Origin: Gammaproteobacteria bacterium
GTDB lineage: Bacteria > Pseudomonadota > Gammaproteobacteria > Magnimaribacterales > Magnimaribacteraceae
DNA length: 13,123 nt
Direction: 5' to 3'
Assembly: GCA_002730855.1 (NCBI GenBank)
Contig: PCBA01000021.1
Coordinates: forward strand, 1-13,123
Position numbers and translations under genes: made by a program. The notes under the pieces are model-generated. The model was not told where the DNA came from and did not search any database. It was given only the letters and a program-made list of their open reading frames with translations. Positions 6,637 to 13,123 of the stretch are shown piece after piece (the stretch's first letter is position 1; each line of letters opens with the position of its first letter).

Positions 6637-7481
6637 AGAGGTTTGGATAAGAATACTTCGGGGTTTATAGAAATTCCCATTAGATATACTTCCCAGTGGA
6701 GATGAGGGCCAGTTACTCTTCCTGTTTGGCCTACAAACCCAATCACATCTCCTTGCTCTACTAAATCTCCTTTCGCAATATTGATTTCACTAAGATGCGA
6801 ATAGCTACTAACTAGGCCTGCACCATGGTTAATATAGATCGCGTTACCTTTGTAAAAGAAGTTCGAAGCAATAATTGCTTCTCCTGCTAAGGGGGCTGTT
6901 ATTACAGTTCCTTCTTTCGCATATATATCAATACCGCTATGTCTATTCTTTGGCTGGTCGTTAATAAACCTCCTAACTCCAAACTCACTACTTATTTGAC
7001 CAACTACTGGAATATTCATTTCCCATGCATTTAACCTTTTAGGTGTATATATTTGTTTAGCTTTTAAGCTTAATTGATATTCTTCTTTTATTCTTGGAAT
7101 GAAATCATCACCAGGGTTAACCAAATTCTCATCTGAGATAGTAATTCTTGATTCTCTATAAAATTTTTCAGTTAGGTATTCATTGAAAAGAAAAGCCTCT
7201 TCTTGTTTTGCACTAATTTTTTTCCCTTTAAAGTCCAAGGGTATTGGGATTATTATTTTGGTGTATTTGTTTGACGATCTACATTTAGTAAATTTTAAAT
7301 TACCTGTAATTAATGGACTTTCTTTTTTAATATTATTGTTGTTAATAGGAATATTTAATACACCTCCAGGGTACGGACTATGTAAAGGGAAATCGCATTG
7401 AATAGATGAAAGGAAATGCATCTTAGACATACAAGAGCTTAAAATAAGAGGAAGAAAAAAGATGAATATCTTAATCCTCAT
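6633..7481 (-). CDS. M23 (LytM-type) metallopeptidase lipoprotein
   Basis: This is a probable peptidoglycan endopeptidase of the cell envelope. From ATG at 7481 it has 282 residues, starting with a lipoprotein signal (MRIKIFIFFLPLILSSC, lipobox LSSC, C17). An N-terminal region of about 140 residues has no motif I recognise beyond PGGVLNIPI, reminiscent of the beta domain found before M23 in relatives. The C-terminal LytM domain has all zinc and catalytic residues: H181 and D185 in RHSGIDI, H229 in SYSHLS, and H260 and H262 in GPHLHWEV. It should therefore be active, unlike EnvC/NlpD-type activators that have lost these residues. A TTG at 7493 would add four residues; I prefer the ATG, which puts the signal peptide right at the N-terminus. 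The gene overlaps the xseA end by 11 bases, suggesting translational coupling. Confidence 0.9.
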   Translation of the reverse strand: MRIKIFIFFLPLILSSCMSKMHFLSSIQCDFPLHSPYPGGVLNIPINNNNIKKESPLITGNLKFTKCRSSNKYTKIIIPIPLDFKGKKISAKQEEAFLFNEYLTEKFYRESRITISDENLVNPGDDFIPRIKEEYQLSLKAKQIYTPKRLNAWEMNIPVVGQISSEFGVRRFINDQPKNRHSGIDIYAKEGTVITAPLAGEAIIASNFFYKGNAIYINHGAGLVSSYSHLSEINIAKGDLVEQGDVIGFVGQTGRVTGPHLHWEVYLMGISINPEVFLSKPL

Positions 7482-8823
7482 CAGATATATCAATAACTTT
7501 AGTTAAAATCTTGCCTTGACTGAGCTTGCCTTCGATTTCTTCTCCAATCGTTAATTGAGAAGAAGAGCTAATAACTTCATTACTCTTACCTTTTGTTAGA
7601 ATTGAGTATCCTCTAGATAGAACAGAAAGAGGGCTAACTGCTTCGAGAGTTTTTAAGTTTCTTAGAAAATCTGATTTTTTATCTTTTAGTATTTTTATTA
7701 CCGATTGTTCAATGCCTTTAGAAGAGCTTTCTAATCTAAACCCGTAGTTCTGAAGTAACACTGAAGGAGATCTTTCATTTAAAGAGGAGGCAAGTAAGTC
7801 TAATTCATTTTTTGATATTAAGATTAGCTTCTCAAATTGGTTTATTACTTGGATTTCTAGCCCATCAAATTTTTGAGAAATTTCCCTCAGCTTATCTCCT
7901 GGACGTCTAATAAGTTTGGACAATGAAAGTAAGTTGTCTTTACTCTGCTTTAAGCTATTACCAATTGATAAATGTAACTGTTTAAGAGTAGATGATATTT
8001 CTTTCAGTAGATTACTGTGATTTTGACTAATTATTTCTGCTGCTGCAGAAGGAGTAGGGGCCCTTAAATCAGAAACGAAATCAGATATTGTAAAATCTGT
8101 TTCATGGCCAATAGCACTAATTAGAGGAATTTCAGATTTGAAGATAGCTCTTGCAACTGATTCCATGTTGAAGCACCAAAGATCTTCAATTGATCCACCG
8201 CCTCTAGCAAGTATTATAAGATCAGCTTCTTTGTAGTCATTAGCTTTTTCTATAGATTCACAAATACTCTTTTCAGCTTGTTTGCCTTGAACAGGCGTTT
8301 CGATAAGCGTTAAATGAACCAAAGGAGATCTTCTTTTTAATACATTTATTATGTCCTTAAGTACAGCACCTGTAGCTGAGGTAATAACAGAAACATACAA
8401 AGGAAAATCTGGTAATTCTTTTTTATTATGCTCGTCAAATAGACCTTCTAATTCCAGTTTCTTTTTAAGGTCTTCAAAAGCTCTTAGTAATGCGCCTTCT
8501 CCCGATACTTCAATATGTTTTACGTTGAATTGATAGCGTCCAGTAGGAGAATAGATACTAATATTACCGTTAAGTATTAACTCATCACCAACTTTGGGTT
8601 TAAACAGAAGGTTTAAATTATCAAACTTAAACATTACACAGCTTAAAGAAGAGTCTTGATCTTTTATGGTAAAGTACCAATGCCCTGACCCGTGCGCTGT
8701 AAAGTTTGAGATTTCTCCTTGTATCCAGATATTAGAGAGCTCTTTCTCAAGTAAGCCTTTTGCTAAATTATTAACATCAGAAACAGAGATTATTTTTTGG
8801 TTATTTTGAATAAAGCTATCCAT
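7471..8823 (-). CDS. xseA: Exodeoxyribonuclease VII large subunit
   Basis: With XseB it forms a nuclease that degrades single-stranded DNA from both ends to oligonucleotides. The 450 residues match the family (about 456 in E. coli). The N-terminal OB-fold shows IWIQGEISNFTAHGSGHWYF (32-51) and the SCVMFK strand. The catalytic domain carries SATGAVLKDI (149-158, D157), LARGGGSIEDLW (205-216, R207), IGHETDFTISDFV (238-250, H240 and D243) and RAPTPSAAAE (254-263). A long helical region (about 265-390) follows, corresponding to the coiled coil that binds XseB, and the C-terminal signature SPLSVLSRGYSIL (397-409) is intact. No xseB is in this window. It is first of a two-gene minus-strand unit with the M23 gene and divergent from the EamA transporter across 30 bases. 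Confidence 0.97.
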   Translation of the reverse strand: MDSFIQNNQKIISVSDVNNLAKGLLEKELSNIWIQGEISNFTAHGSGHWYFTIKDQDSSLSCVMFKFDNLNLLFKPKVGDELILNGNISIYSPTGRYQFNVKHIEVSGEGALLRAFEDLKKKLELEGLFDEHNKKELPDFPLYVSVITSATGAVLKDIINVLKRRSPLVHLTLIETPVQGKQAEKSICESIEKANDYKEADLIILARGGGSIEDLWCFNMESVARAIFKSEIPLISAIGHETDFTISDFVSDLRAPTPSAAAEIISQNHSNLLKEISSTLKQLHLSIGNSLKQSKDNLLSLSKLIRRPGDKLREISQKFDGLEIQVINQFEKLILISKNELDLLASSLNERSPSVLLQNYGFRLESSSKGIEQSVIKILKDKKSDFLRNLKTLEAVSPLSVLSRGYSILTKGKSNEVISSSSQLTIGEEIEGKLSQGKILTKVIDISDED

Positions 8824-8838
8824 ATTATTAGATTCTAA

Positions 8839-8844
8839 AGTATA
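8839..8844 (-). promoter_or_regulatory. Candidate -10 element for xseA
   Basis: Reading the minus strand, TATACT lies 15 bases before the xseA ATG, one mismatch from TATAAT. No recognisable -35 hexamer lies 16-18 bases upstream, where the sequence is already inside the divergent transporter gene. If real, the 5' leader would be under about 10 bases. The AT-rich background makes chance matches common, so confidence is low. Confidence 0.22.
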
Positions 8845-8853
8845 ACTTAGCTT

Positions 8854-9744
8854 ATGAATGTAGAGATAGAGAAATCCAATGAACTAATTAAGGGGCTAGT
8901 GTCTCTTTTTCTTGGATCTTTTTTGCTTGGCTTATCTGCAATCTTCGTTAGATATAGCGAATCTTCTCCATCTTTAGTAGCTTTCTATAGAGTATTTTTA
9001 GCCTTACCTTTTATATATATATGGGTACAGATTGAAGGGAATAAATTAAATCTAGAATTGTTAAAGAAGAAGAGATTACTTTTTATATTAATTCTTTCTG
9101 GGTTTTGTTTTGCCATAGACATGTCTATTTGGAATTGGTCTATTGCTTTTACTTCGGTTGCTAATGCAACATTAATGGCTAATACAGCTCCAATTTTTGT
9201 AAGCTTTATTGGATTAGTGTTTTTAGGTCATCGAATAAAACCTACTTTCTTCTTTATATTACTATTGGCTATGCTTGGAGTTAGTATAGTTATACTTGCT
9301 GGATCTACTGGTAATAGCTCGAAAATTTTCGGTGATTCTTTAGCGTTAATAGCAGCAATCTTTTATGCCGGGTATATCCTTTCAATTAAATCATTGACGG
9401 AAAAATTTTCTCCTGCTCAAACCTTGTTGCTAGCTACAGGTTTTACTGCAATTATCTTAATACCTATTGTCTTCTTTGAAACAAGAGAATTAATTCCTGA
9501 TACAGGTAAGGAATGGAGTCTACTAATAGGATACGCATTAATAAGCCAGACCTTAGCTCAAGGTTTAATCGTATATGGGATTTCTAAAATTTCTGCTCAT
9601 TTGTCTTCTTTGATTCTGTTGATGCAGCCTGTAGCTGCAGCTTTTTATGGTTGGCTTTTGGTTAACGAAGCTATTTTGCCCGTTCAAGCTTTGGGAGGTT
9701 TTATTGTTCTTTTCTCTATTTATTTAGCAACAAAAAATAATTAA
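8854..9744 (+). CDS. DMT-superfamily transporter with two EamA domains
   Basis: The 296-residue protein is an inner-membrane carrier with ten predicted membrane segments at about 14-33, 41-58, 74-94, 97-117, 128-148, 158-178, 187-206, 219-240, 246-268 and 272-292. These fall into two EamA repeats (about 16-148 and 158-292), the normal layout of drug/metabolite exporters of this family. Typical pieces are FVRYSESSPSLVAFYR in the first repeat, ATLMANTAPIFVSFIG in segment 4, and LLMQPVAAAFYGWLLVNEA near the end. Substrates of the family include amino acids, nucleosides and drugs, and cannot be told from sequence. It is monocistronic here: divergent from xseA and convergent with the crotonase gene, whose stop overlaps its own by 4 bases. 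No Shine-Dalgarno sequence precedes the ATG. Confidence 0.9.
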   Translation: MNVEIEKSNELIKGLVSLFLGSFLLGLSAIFVRYSESSPSLVAFYRVFLALPFIYIWVQIEGNKLNLELLKKKRLLFILILSGFCFAIDMSIWNWSIAFTSVANATLMANTAPIFVSFIGLVFLGHRIKPTFFFILLLAMLGVSIVILAGSTGNSSKIFGDSLALIAAIFYAGYILSIKSLTEKFSPAQTLLLATGFTAIILIPIVFFETRELIPDTGKEWSLLIGYALISQTLAQGLIVYGISKISAHLSSLILLMQPVAAAFYGWLLVNEAILPVQALGGFIVLFSIYLATKNN

Positions 9745-10529
9745 TCCCAGTTTGGTTCTCTTTTTTCTAAAAAGGCAGCTATACCTTCTTTAGCATCTGG
9801 ACCTGCAAAAGTTTCAGCACTCTTTTTTGCTAGATAAGGCAAGGCTTCATCAAAATTCAAATCATCTTGTTTTACATAGGCTTCGAGTCCAAATTGCATT
9901 GTCCCAGGCGCAAGATTGGCAAGATCAGAAGCTAAATTAACAACAACCTCATCAAGTTTATTGTTAGGTACAGATTGATTAATAAGGCCCCATTCTTCTG
10001 CTTTCGTTGCATCTATTGCTTGACCTCTCATACAGAAATCAAGAGCTGCTCTTTTGGGCATCACTCTAAATAATCCTGCCATAACCATGTGCGGCCAGAC
10101 CCCTCTTAAGATTTCAGGTGCAGAAAATTTTGCATCTTCTACTGCTATTGCATGTGTGCAATTGGTTACCATTAGAAGGGCACCTGCATGAACAGACCCT
10201 TGAATCTTGCAAATAACAGGTTTATACAGATGCCTAATTAGTAAGCTGATATCATCTGACCCTTCTATTTTAGGAACATTAGATTCAGCTTTCTCTCTTC
10301 TTAGGTCAGCTCCAGCACAGAAAACATCACCTTCTGCTGCTATAACAACGACACGAACATTTCTTTCTTGTTTGGCGTAGGCTAGGGCATAGCAAATTTC
10401 GTTCATCATTACATTATTAAGGGCGTTCTTTTTTTCAGGCCTGTTCAGAGTAATAGTAAGTACATTCTCCTCAACATTTATTTTTGTAGCCTGAAATACT
10501 AAGCCTTCTAGTGATAAATTTTTAGTCAT
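9741..10529 (-). CDS. Enoyl-CoA hydratase/isomerase family (crotonase-fold) protein
   Basis: The 262 residues have a standard crotonase layout for a CoA-ester enzyme: LNRPEKKNALN (28-38), the first oxyanion segment FCAGADL (70-76), and APEILRGVWPHM (137-148). E139 aligns with the second catalytic glutamate of hydratases (Glu164 in rat ECH). The position of the first glutamate (Glu144 in rat, usually within GGGCE) lies in GSVHAGALLM and is Leu119, so the classical two-glutamate hydratase site is incomplete. This resembles crotonases acting as isomerases or on other CoA substrates. It follows the AtuA-family gene by 9 bases and belongs to its operon, so it may play the part of AtuE (isohexenylglutaconyl-CoA hydratase) or act on another branched acyl-CoA. 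I leave the symbol empty because the missing glutamate makes the reaction uncertain. Fold is sure, reaction is not. Confidence 0.88.
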   Translation of the reverse strand: MTKNLSLEGLVFQATKINVEENVLTITLNRPEKKNALNNVMMNEICYALAYAKQERNVRVVVIAAEGDVFCAGADLRREKAESNVPKIEGSDDISLLIRHLYKPVICKIQGSVHAGALLMVTNCTHAIAVEDAKFSAPEILRGVWPHMVMAGLFRVMPKRAALDFCMRGQAIDATKAEEWGLINQSVPNNKLDEVVVNLASDLANLAPGTMQFGLEAYVKQDDLNFDEALPYLAKKSAETFAGPDAKEGIAAFLEKREPNWD

Positions 10530-10538
10530 AGTAATTAT

Positions 10539-12308
10539 TTAATTAATTAAAAAATCAGGTATCTCAACTTCTTTAGCTCTAAGGTATTCTCCTAATGACT
10601 TTGCTTGACCGTCTAGTCTCGTTGAAGAAGAGACCCCATCTTGTAAAATATCATGAACGTAAAAGTTTAATGACAATATGTTAGGTAATTCATATCTATC
10701 AATTTCGAAATCTTTTAGGTCGGGCAGAAGTTCTTTTAATTTTTCAACAGTTAGGAATTCATATAGATAGGAATAAGATTCTTGAGTTTTAGCCCAGACA
10801 CCTAAATTCGCACAACCCCCTTTATCTCCAGATCTAGTTCCGTATAACTTTCCAAAAGAAGTAGATTGATAGGATTTAATTTCAGGAAGAAGATTTTCAT
10901 AAGGTTCCTTTTGGTAATAGATTTCTTCAAAATCCATTTGACTTGTTGGCTGTACGTCAATTGTCTTCCCATCTATATGTACTTTCTCAGTTATAAACTT
11001 ACTATCTATGAGAGCGGGCCAATATTGTATGTAAGGGCCAGTTGCTATACCTGCCCTGCCAGTGTATCCAGGAATACTTGCTAACCCTAATTCCACAATC
11101 TTGGCACTAAACAACCTTCCTACAAGGTCCGGATTTTGAGACATTACAGAAATTCTTAAAGCGGCTTGTGCTTCTTCGTTTGAATCAGGATTAAGATGAT
11201 CAGTCCTTATTAATTGCACATCTACTTTATCAAATTGATCTTTTCCTCCGACATTATCAAAGATAAGGTCAGTAACCAATTTAGCTTTCTCTTCTATATC
11301 CAATCCAGTTAACAGAATCTCCGTACCATTTCTAAATCCTCCTGCTAGATTGACACAAACTTTATGGCTTTTCGGTGCGCTTGAACCTCTACAACCACTG
11401 ACATGGACTCTATCTTCAGATTCTTGTTCTATTTTTAAGGTATCAAAATGACCAATTACATCTGGGTTCATGTAAGCGGGCGAGCCTATTTCATATAAAA
11501 GTTGAGCAGTAACAGTTCCAATTGATACTAGACCACCAGTACCTGGATGTTTGGTGATAGTAAAGCTCCCATCTTCGAAAATTTCCGCTATTGGATACCC
11601 AATATTTAAGAAAGAAGGCACTTCTTGAAAGAAGGAGTAATTGCCTCCAGTTGCTTGCGCCCCACATTCGATTATATGTCCAGCAGCAAGAGCACCTGCC
11701 AAGGCATCAAAATTATCTCTGGACCAATTGTATTTCCAAGCCGCAGGACCTATTACTACTGCGGCGTCTGTGACTCTTGGGCAGACAACAACATCAGCAC
11801 CAGCATCTAAGGCTTCTTTTATGCCCCAGGCACCAAAATAAGCATTTGCTGTTAAAGGTGTTTTTTTATACTCATGCAAAGAAATTCCCTTTTCAATATT
11901 ATTTAAAGGCTCTTGTGCTTCTCTAAGCTCATCAAATCGAGGAATGAGATCATCTCCATCAATATAAGCTACCTTTAGATTTAAGTTTAATTCTTCAACA
12001 ATTTCTTCTATTTTCGTTGCCATGGAAGAAGGGTTTAGTCCGCCAGCATTAGTGACGATCTTTATACCTTTTGCTTGGCAATTTTCTGCAACGTCTTTAA
12101 ATTGCTTTAAGAAAGTGCCTACATAACCTTGGTCTTCTCCTCGCTTCATTCTTTGGTTATAAAGGATGGTCATAGTTAATTCTGCTAAATAATCTCCAGT
12201 GAGGACATCTATAGGGCCTCCTTCAACCATATCTTTCGCAGCTGATAGCCTATCCCCATAGAATCCACTGCAATTACCTATGATTATTTTTTCTTTATTA
12301 GCGCTCAT
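10539..12308 (-). CDS. AtuA-family protein (DUF1446 with C-terminal AtuA-like domain)
   Basis: The 589-residue protein has the AtuA core (about residues 7-450), opening with IIIGNCSGFYGDR and including VLTGDYLAELTM (35-46), KIVTNAGGLNP (83-93), GADVVVCPRVTDAA (170-183) and GTGGLVSIGTVTAQLLYE (256-273). The smaller C-terminal AtuA-like domain follows (about 485-585) with GTRSGDKGGCANLG at 490-503. Its length fits the two-domain form named after AtuA of the Pseudomonas acyclic terpene (citronellol/geraniol) pathway. AtuA is needed for that pathway, but its biochemical activity is, to my knowledge, not settled, and homologues also occur with other acyl-CoA catabolic genes. It lies 17 bases after a carboxylase subunit and 9 bases before a crotonase, which supports a role in acyl-CoA breakdown. 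Family call is firm; terpene catabolism is only one possibility. Confidence 0.9.
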   Translation of the reverse strand: MSANKEKIIIGNCSGFYGDRLSAAKDMVEGGPIDVLTGDYLAELTMTILYNQRMKRGEDQGYVGTFLKQFKDVAENCQAKGIKIVTNAGGLNPSSMATKIEEIVEELNLNLKVAYIDGDDLIPRFDELREAQEPLNNIEKGISLHEYKKTPLTANAYFGAWGIKEALDAGADVVVCPRVTDAAVVIGPAAWKYNWSRDNFDALAGALAAGHIIECGAQATGGNYSFFQEVPSFLNIGYPIAEIFEDGSFTITKHPGTGGLVSIGTVTAQLLYEIGSPAYMNPDVIGHFDTLKIEQESEDRVHVSGCRGSSAPKSHKVCVNLAGGFRNGTEILLTGLDIEEKAKLVTDLIFDNVGGKDQFDKVDVQLIRTDHLNPDSNEEAQAALRISVMSQNPDLVGRLFSAKIVELGLASIPGYTGRAGIATGPYIQYWPALIDSKFITEKVHIDGKTIDVQPTSQMDFEEIYYQKEPYENLLPEIKSYQSTSFGKLYGTRSGDKGGCANLGVWAKTQESYSYLYEFLTVEKLKELLPDLKDFEIDRYELPNILSLNFYVHDILQDGVSSSTRLDGQAKSLGEYLRAKEVEIPDFLIN

Positions 12309-12313
12309 GAGCT

Positions 12314-12318
12314 CTCCC
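12314..12318 (-). promoter_or_regulatory. Shine-Dalgarno sequence of the AtuA-family gene
   Basis: On the minus strand GGGAG is followed by five bases and the ATG at 12308. It is the only clear ribosome binding site among the starts visible in the window, and it supports this ATG as the true start. Confidence 0.65.
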
Positions 12319-12325
12319 AGTTGTT

Positions 12326-13123
12326 TTATTCAACTATCATTAATAAGGCCCCATTCTCAAGTTGATCATCCTTATTGATTAGGACTTTAGTGACTTTTCC
12401 ATCTTCTATTGCTTTGACTTGATGTTCCATTTTCATTGCTTCTAAGATAACTAAAGTATCTCCTTTTTTAACTTTACTGCCTACTTTCACTTTTAAATCT
12501 ATCACTTTACCCGGCATTGGCGCCACAAGTCCGCCCGCTTGTAATTCCGATCCTGGTAGAGTGAATCTAGGAAGAATTTTTAATAAAGCATCTCCCCAAG
12601 GACCGTGCACAACAAGATCATCTTTTTTTCTGGTTACTTTAGAAAAGAATCTAGTGTTATTCACCTCTAGGTCTATTCCTGTAGTAGTCCATTTAAGAAT
12701 ATTTGCCTTAGTATTCTCATTTAGATCAAAGGACCCATCTCTATTTGCTTTGTAAGTAACGTTTACTTCTTTATCAGAGTATTCAAAGCTTATTTTTTGC
12801 CTTGGCAGTCTGGAATTCCTCCAACCAGAAGGAGCTTCTTTTAGCAAAGAAGCATTATTCCTGTTTTCGCCTTGTATCCATAAAGCTGCTGCAGTAGTAG
12901 CTTGCTCTAATTGCTGACCTTTTAAAATAACTGATCTTTGAGGTTTAGCTTTTTCTATGAAGTCAGAAGTCGTTTGGCCTTTATGGAAATGCTTTGACCT
13001 TAGTGAAGCCACAAGAAAATCCCTATTAGTCGTAACTCCTCCTATATGTAGAGATTGTAAGGCTAGAGCTAGCTTGTTTGCAGCATCTGTCCTATTTTTA
13101 CCTTTAGCTATAACTTTAGCTAA
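12326..13123 (-). CDS. Biotin-dependent acyl-CoA carboxylase, alpha (biotin carboxylase/BCCP) subunit, 5'-truncated by the window edge
   Basis: The frame is open to the last base; 265 codons of the C-terminal part are visible. Hand translation of the edge gives LAKVIAKGKNRTDAANKLAL followed by GGVTTNRDFL and TTSDFIE, the end of a biotin carboxylase domain. A linker region of about 130 residues follows, then a biotinyl domain with APMPGKV and EAMKMEH; the biotinylated lysine codon is at 12433-12431. This single-chain layout is that of alpha subunits of 3-methylcrotonyl-CoA, geranyl-CoA and propionyl-CoA carboxylases, which carboxylate biotin for transfer by a beta subunit. The substrate is set by the beta subunit, which should lie beyond the right edge. 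It is upstream of the AtuA-family gene by 17 bases. An internal GTG at 13012 is not a start, since conserved domain sequence continues upstream. Confidence 0.9.
   Translation of the reverse strand, partial: LAKVIAKGKNRTDAANKLALALQSLHIGGVTTNRDFLVASLRSKHFHKGQTTSDFIEKAKPQRSVILKGQQLEQATTAAALWIQGENRNNASLLKEAPSGWRNSRLPRQKISFEYSDKEVNVTYKANRDGSFDLNENTKANILKWTTTGIDLEVNNTRFFSKVTRKKDDLVVHGPWGDALLKILPRFTLPGSELQAGGLVAPMPGKVIDLKVKVGSKVKKGDTLVILEAMKMEHQVKAIEDGKVTKVLINKDDQLENGALLMIVE

Noticed and set aside
7183..7401. Plus-strand open frame of 72 residues, partly hydrophobic
   Set aside because: It is the complement of the M23 N-terminal region. Hydrophobicity arises from antisense reading of Lys/Asn codons, and no start signals are present.
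7482..7493. TTG start for the M23 peptidase, four residues upstream
   Set aside because: The ATG at 7481 places the basic residues and hydrophobic core of the lipoprotein signal right at the N-terminus, and no ribosome binding site favours the TTG.
11591..11841. Three overlapping plus-strand open frames of 60-66 residues
   Set aside because: They lie antisense to the intact AtuA-family gene in a less AT-rich part of it, have no recognisable protein features and no ribosome binding site.
12326..13012. A free-standing 228-residue biotinyl protein starting at GTG 13012
   Set aside because: The same frame runs without a stop to the window edge and encodes conserved biotin carboxylase C-terminal sequence (GGVTTNRDFL), so the GTG is an internal valine codon of a longer subunit.
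1..13123. Mobile element, CRISPR array, defence island, tRNA or rRNA in the window
   Set aside because: Scanning both strands by eye, I found no terminal inverted repeats, direct-repeat arrays, transposase or integrase motifs, or RNA gene signatures. Nearly all bases are covered by recognisable housekeeping or metabolic genes of similar base composition.

Overview
The window looks like a stretch of a compact, AT-rich gammaproteobacterial chromosome, with GC of roughly one third by eye. The gene order (purine genes facing a DUF2066-family gene that leads to hda, then sppA, arsC and a thioredoxin-like gene) resembles a neighbourhood I recall from Pseudomonas and relatives. The strong AT bias, near absence of intergenic DNA and scarcity of Shine-Dalgarno sequences suggest a genome-streamlined marine lineage such as SAR86. 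That placement is inference. About 160 of 13,123 bases lie between genes. I see no rRNA, tRNA, insertion sequence, CRISPR array, prophage or long repeat, and no gap without a gene exceeds 55 bases.

Left part (1-3957): purM and purN, two enzymes of de novo purine synthesis, run leftward as an operon, and purN is cut by the window edge. Divergently, a DUF2066-family exported protein, a CDP-alcohol phosphatidyltransferase and the replication regulator hda form a tightly packed rightward operon.

Middle part (3932-8823): sppA (signal peptide peptidase) lies behind an arsC-like reductase on the minus strand. A thioredoxin-like lipoprotein points right. A LytM/M23 peptidase lipoprotein follows xseA (exonuclease VII large subunit) on the minus strand. 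These are mostly cell-envelope, redox and DNA-maintenance functions.

Right part (8854-13123): a DMT/EamA transporter points right. Facing it is a leftward operon with the C-terminal part of a biotin-dependent acyl-CoA carboxylase subunit, an AtuA-family (DUF1446) protein and a crotonase-fold enzyme. This trio resembles parts of the acyclic-terpene (Atu) and branched acyl-CoA catabolic clusters, so it is probably a piece of an acyl-CoA degradation module that continues past the right edge. It is the least routine part of the window.

I did not find a clearly undescribed system. The observations most worth a second look are the atypical active site of the crotonase, the unresolved substrate of the carboxylase/AtuA/crotonase operon, the pairing of a phospholipid synthase gene with hda, and the fact that all three convergent gene pairs overlap at their stop codons.
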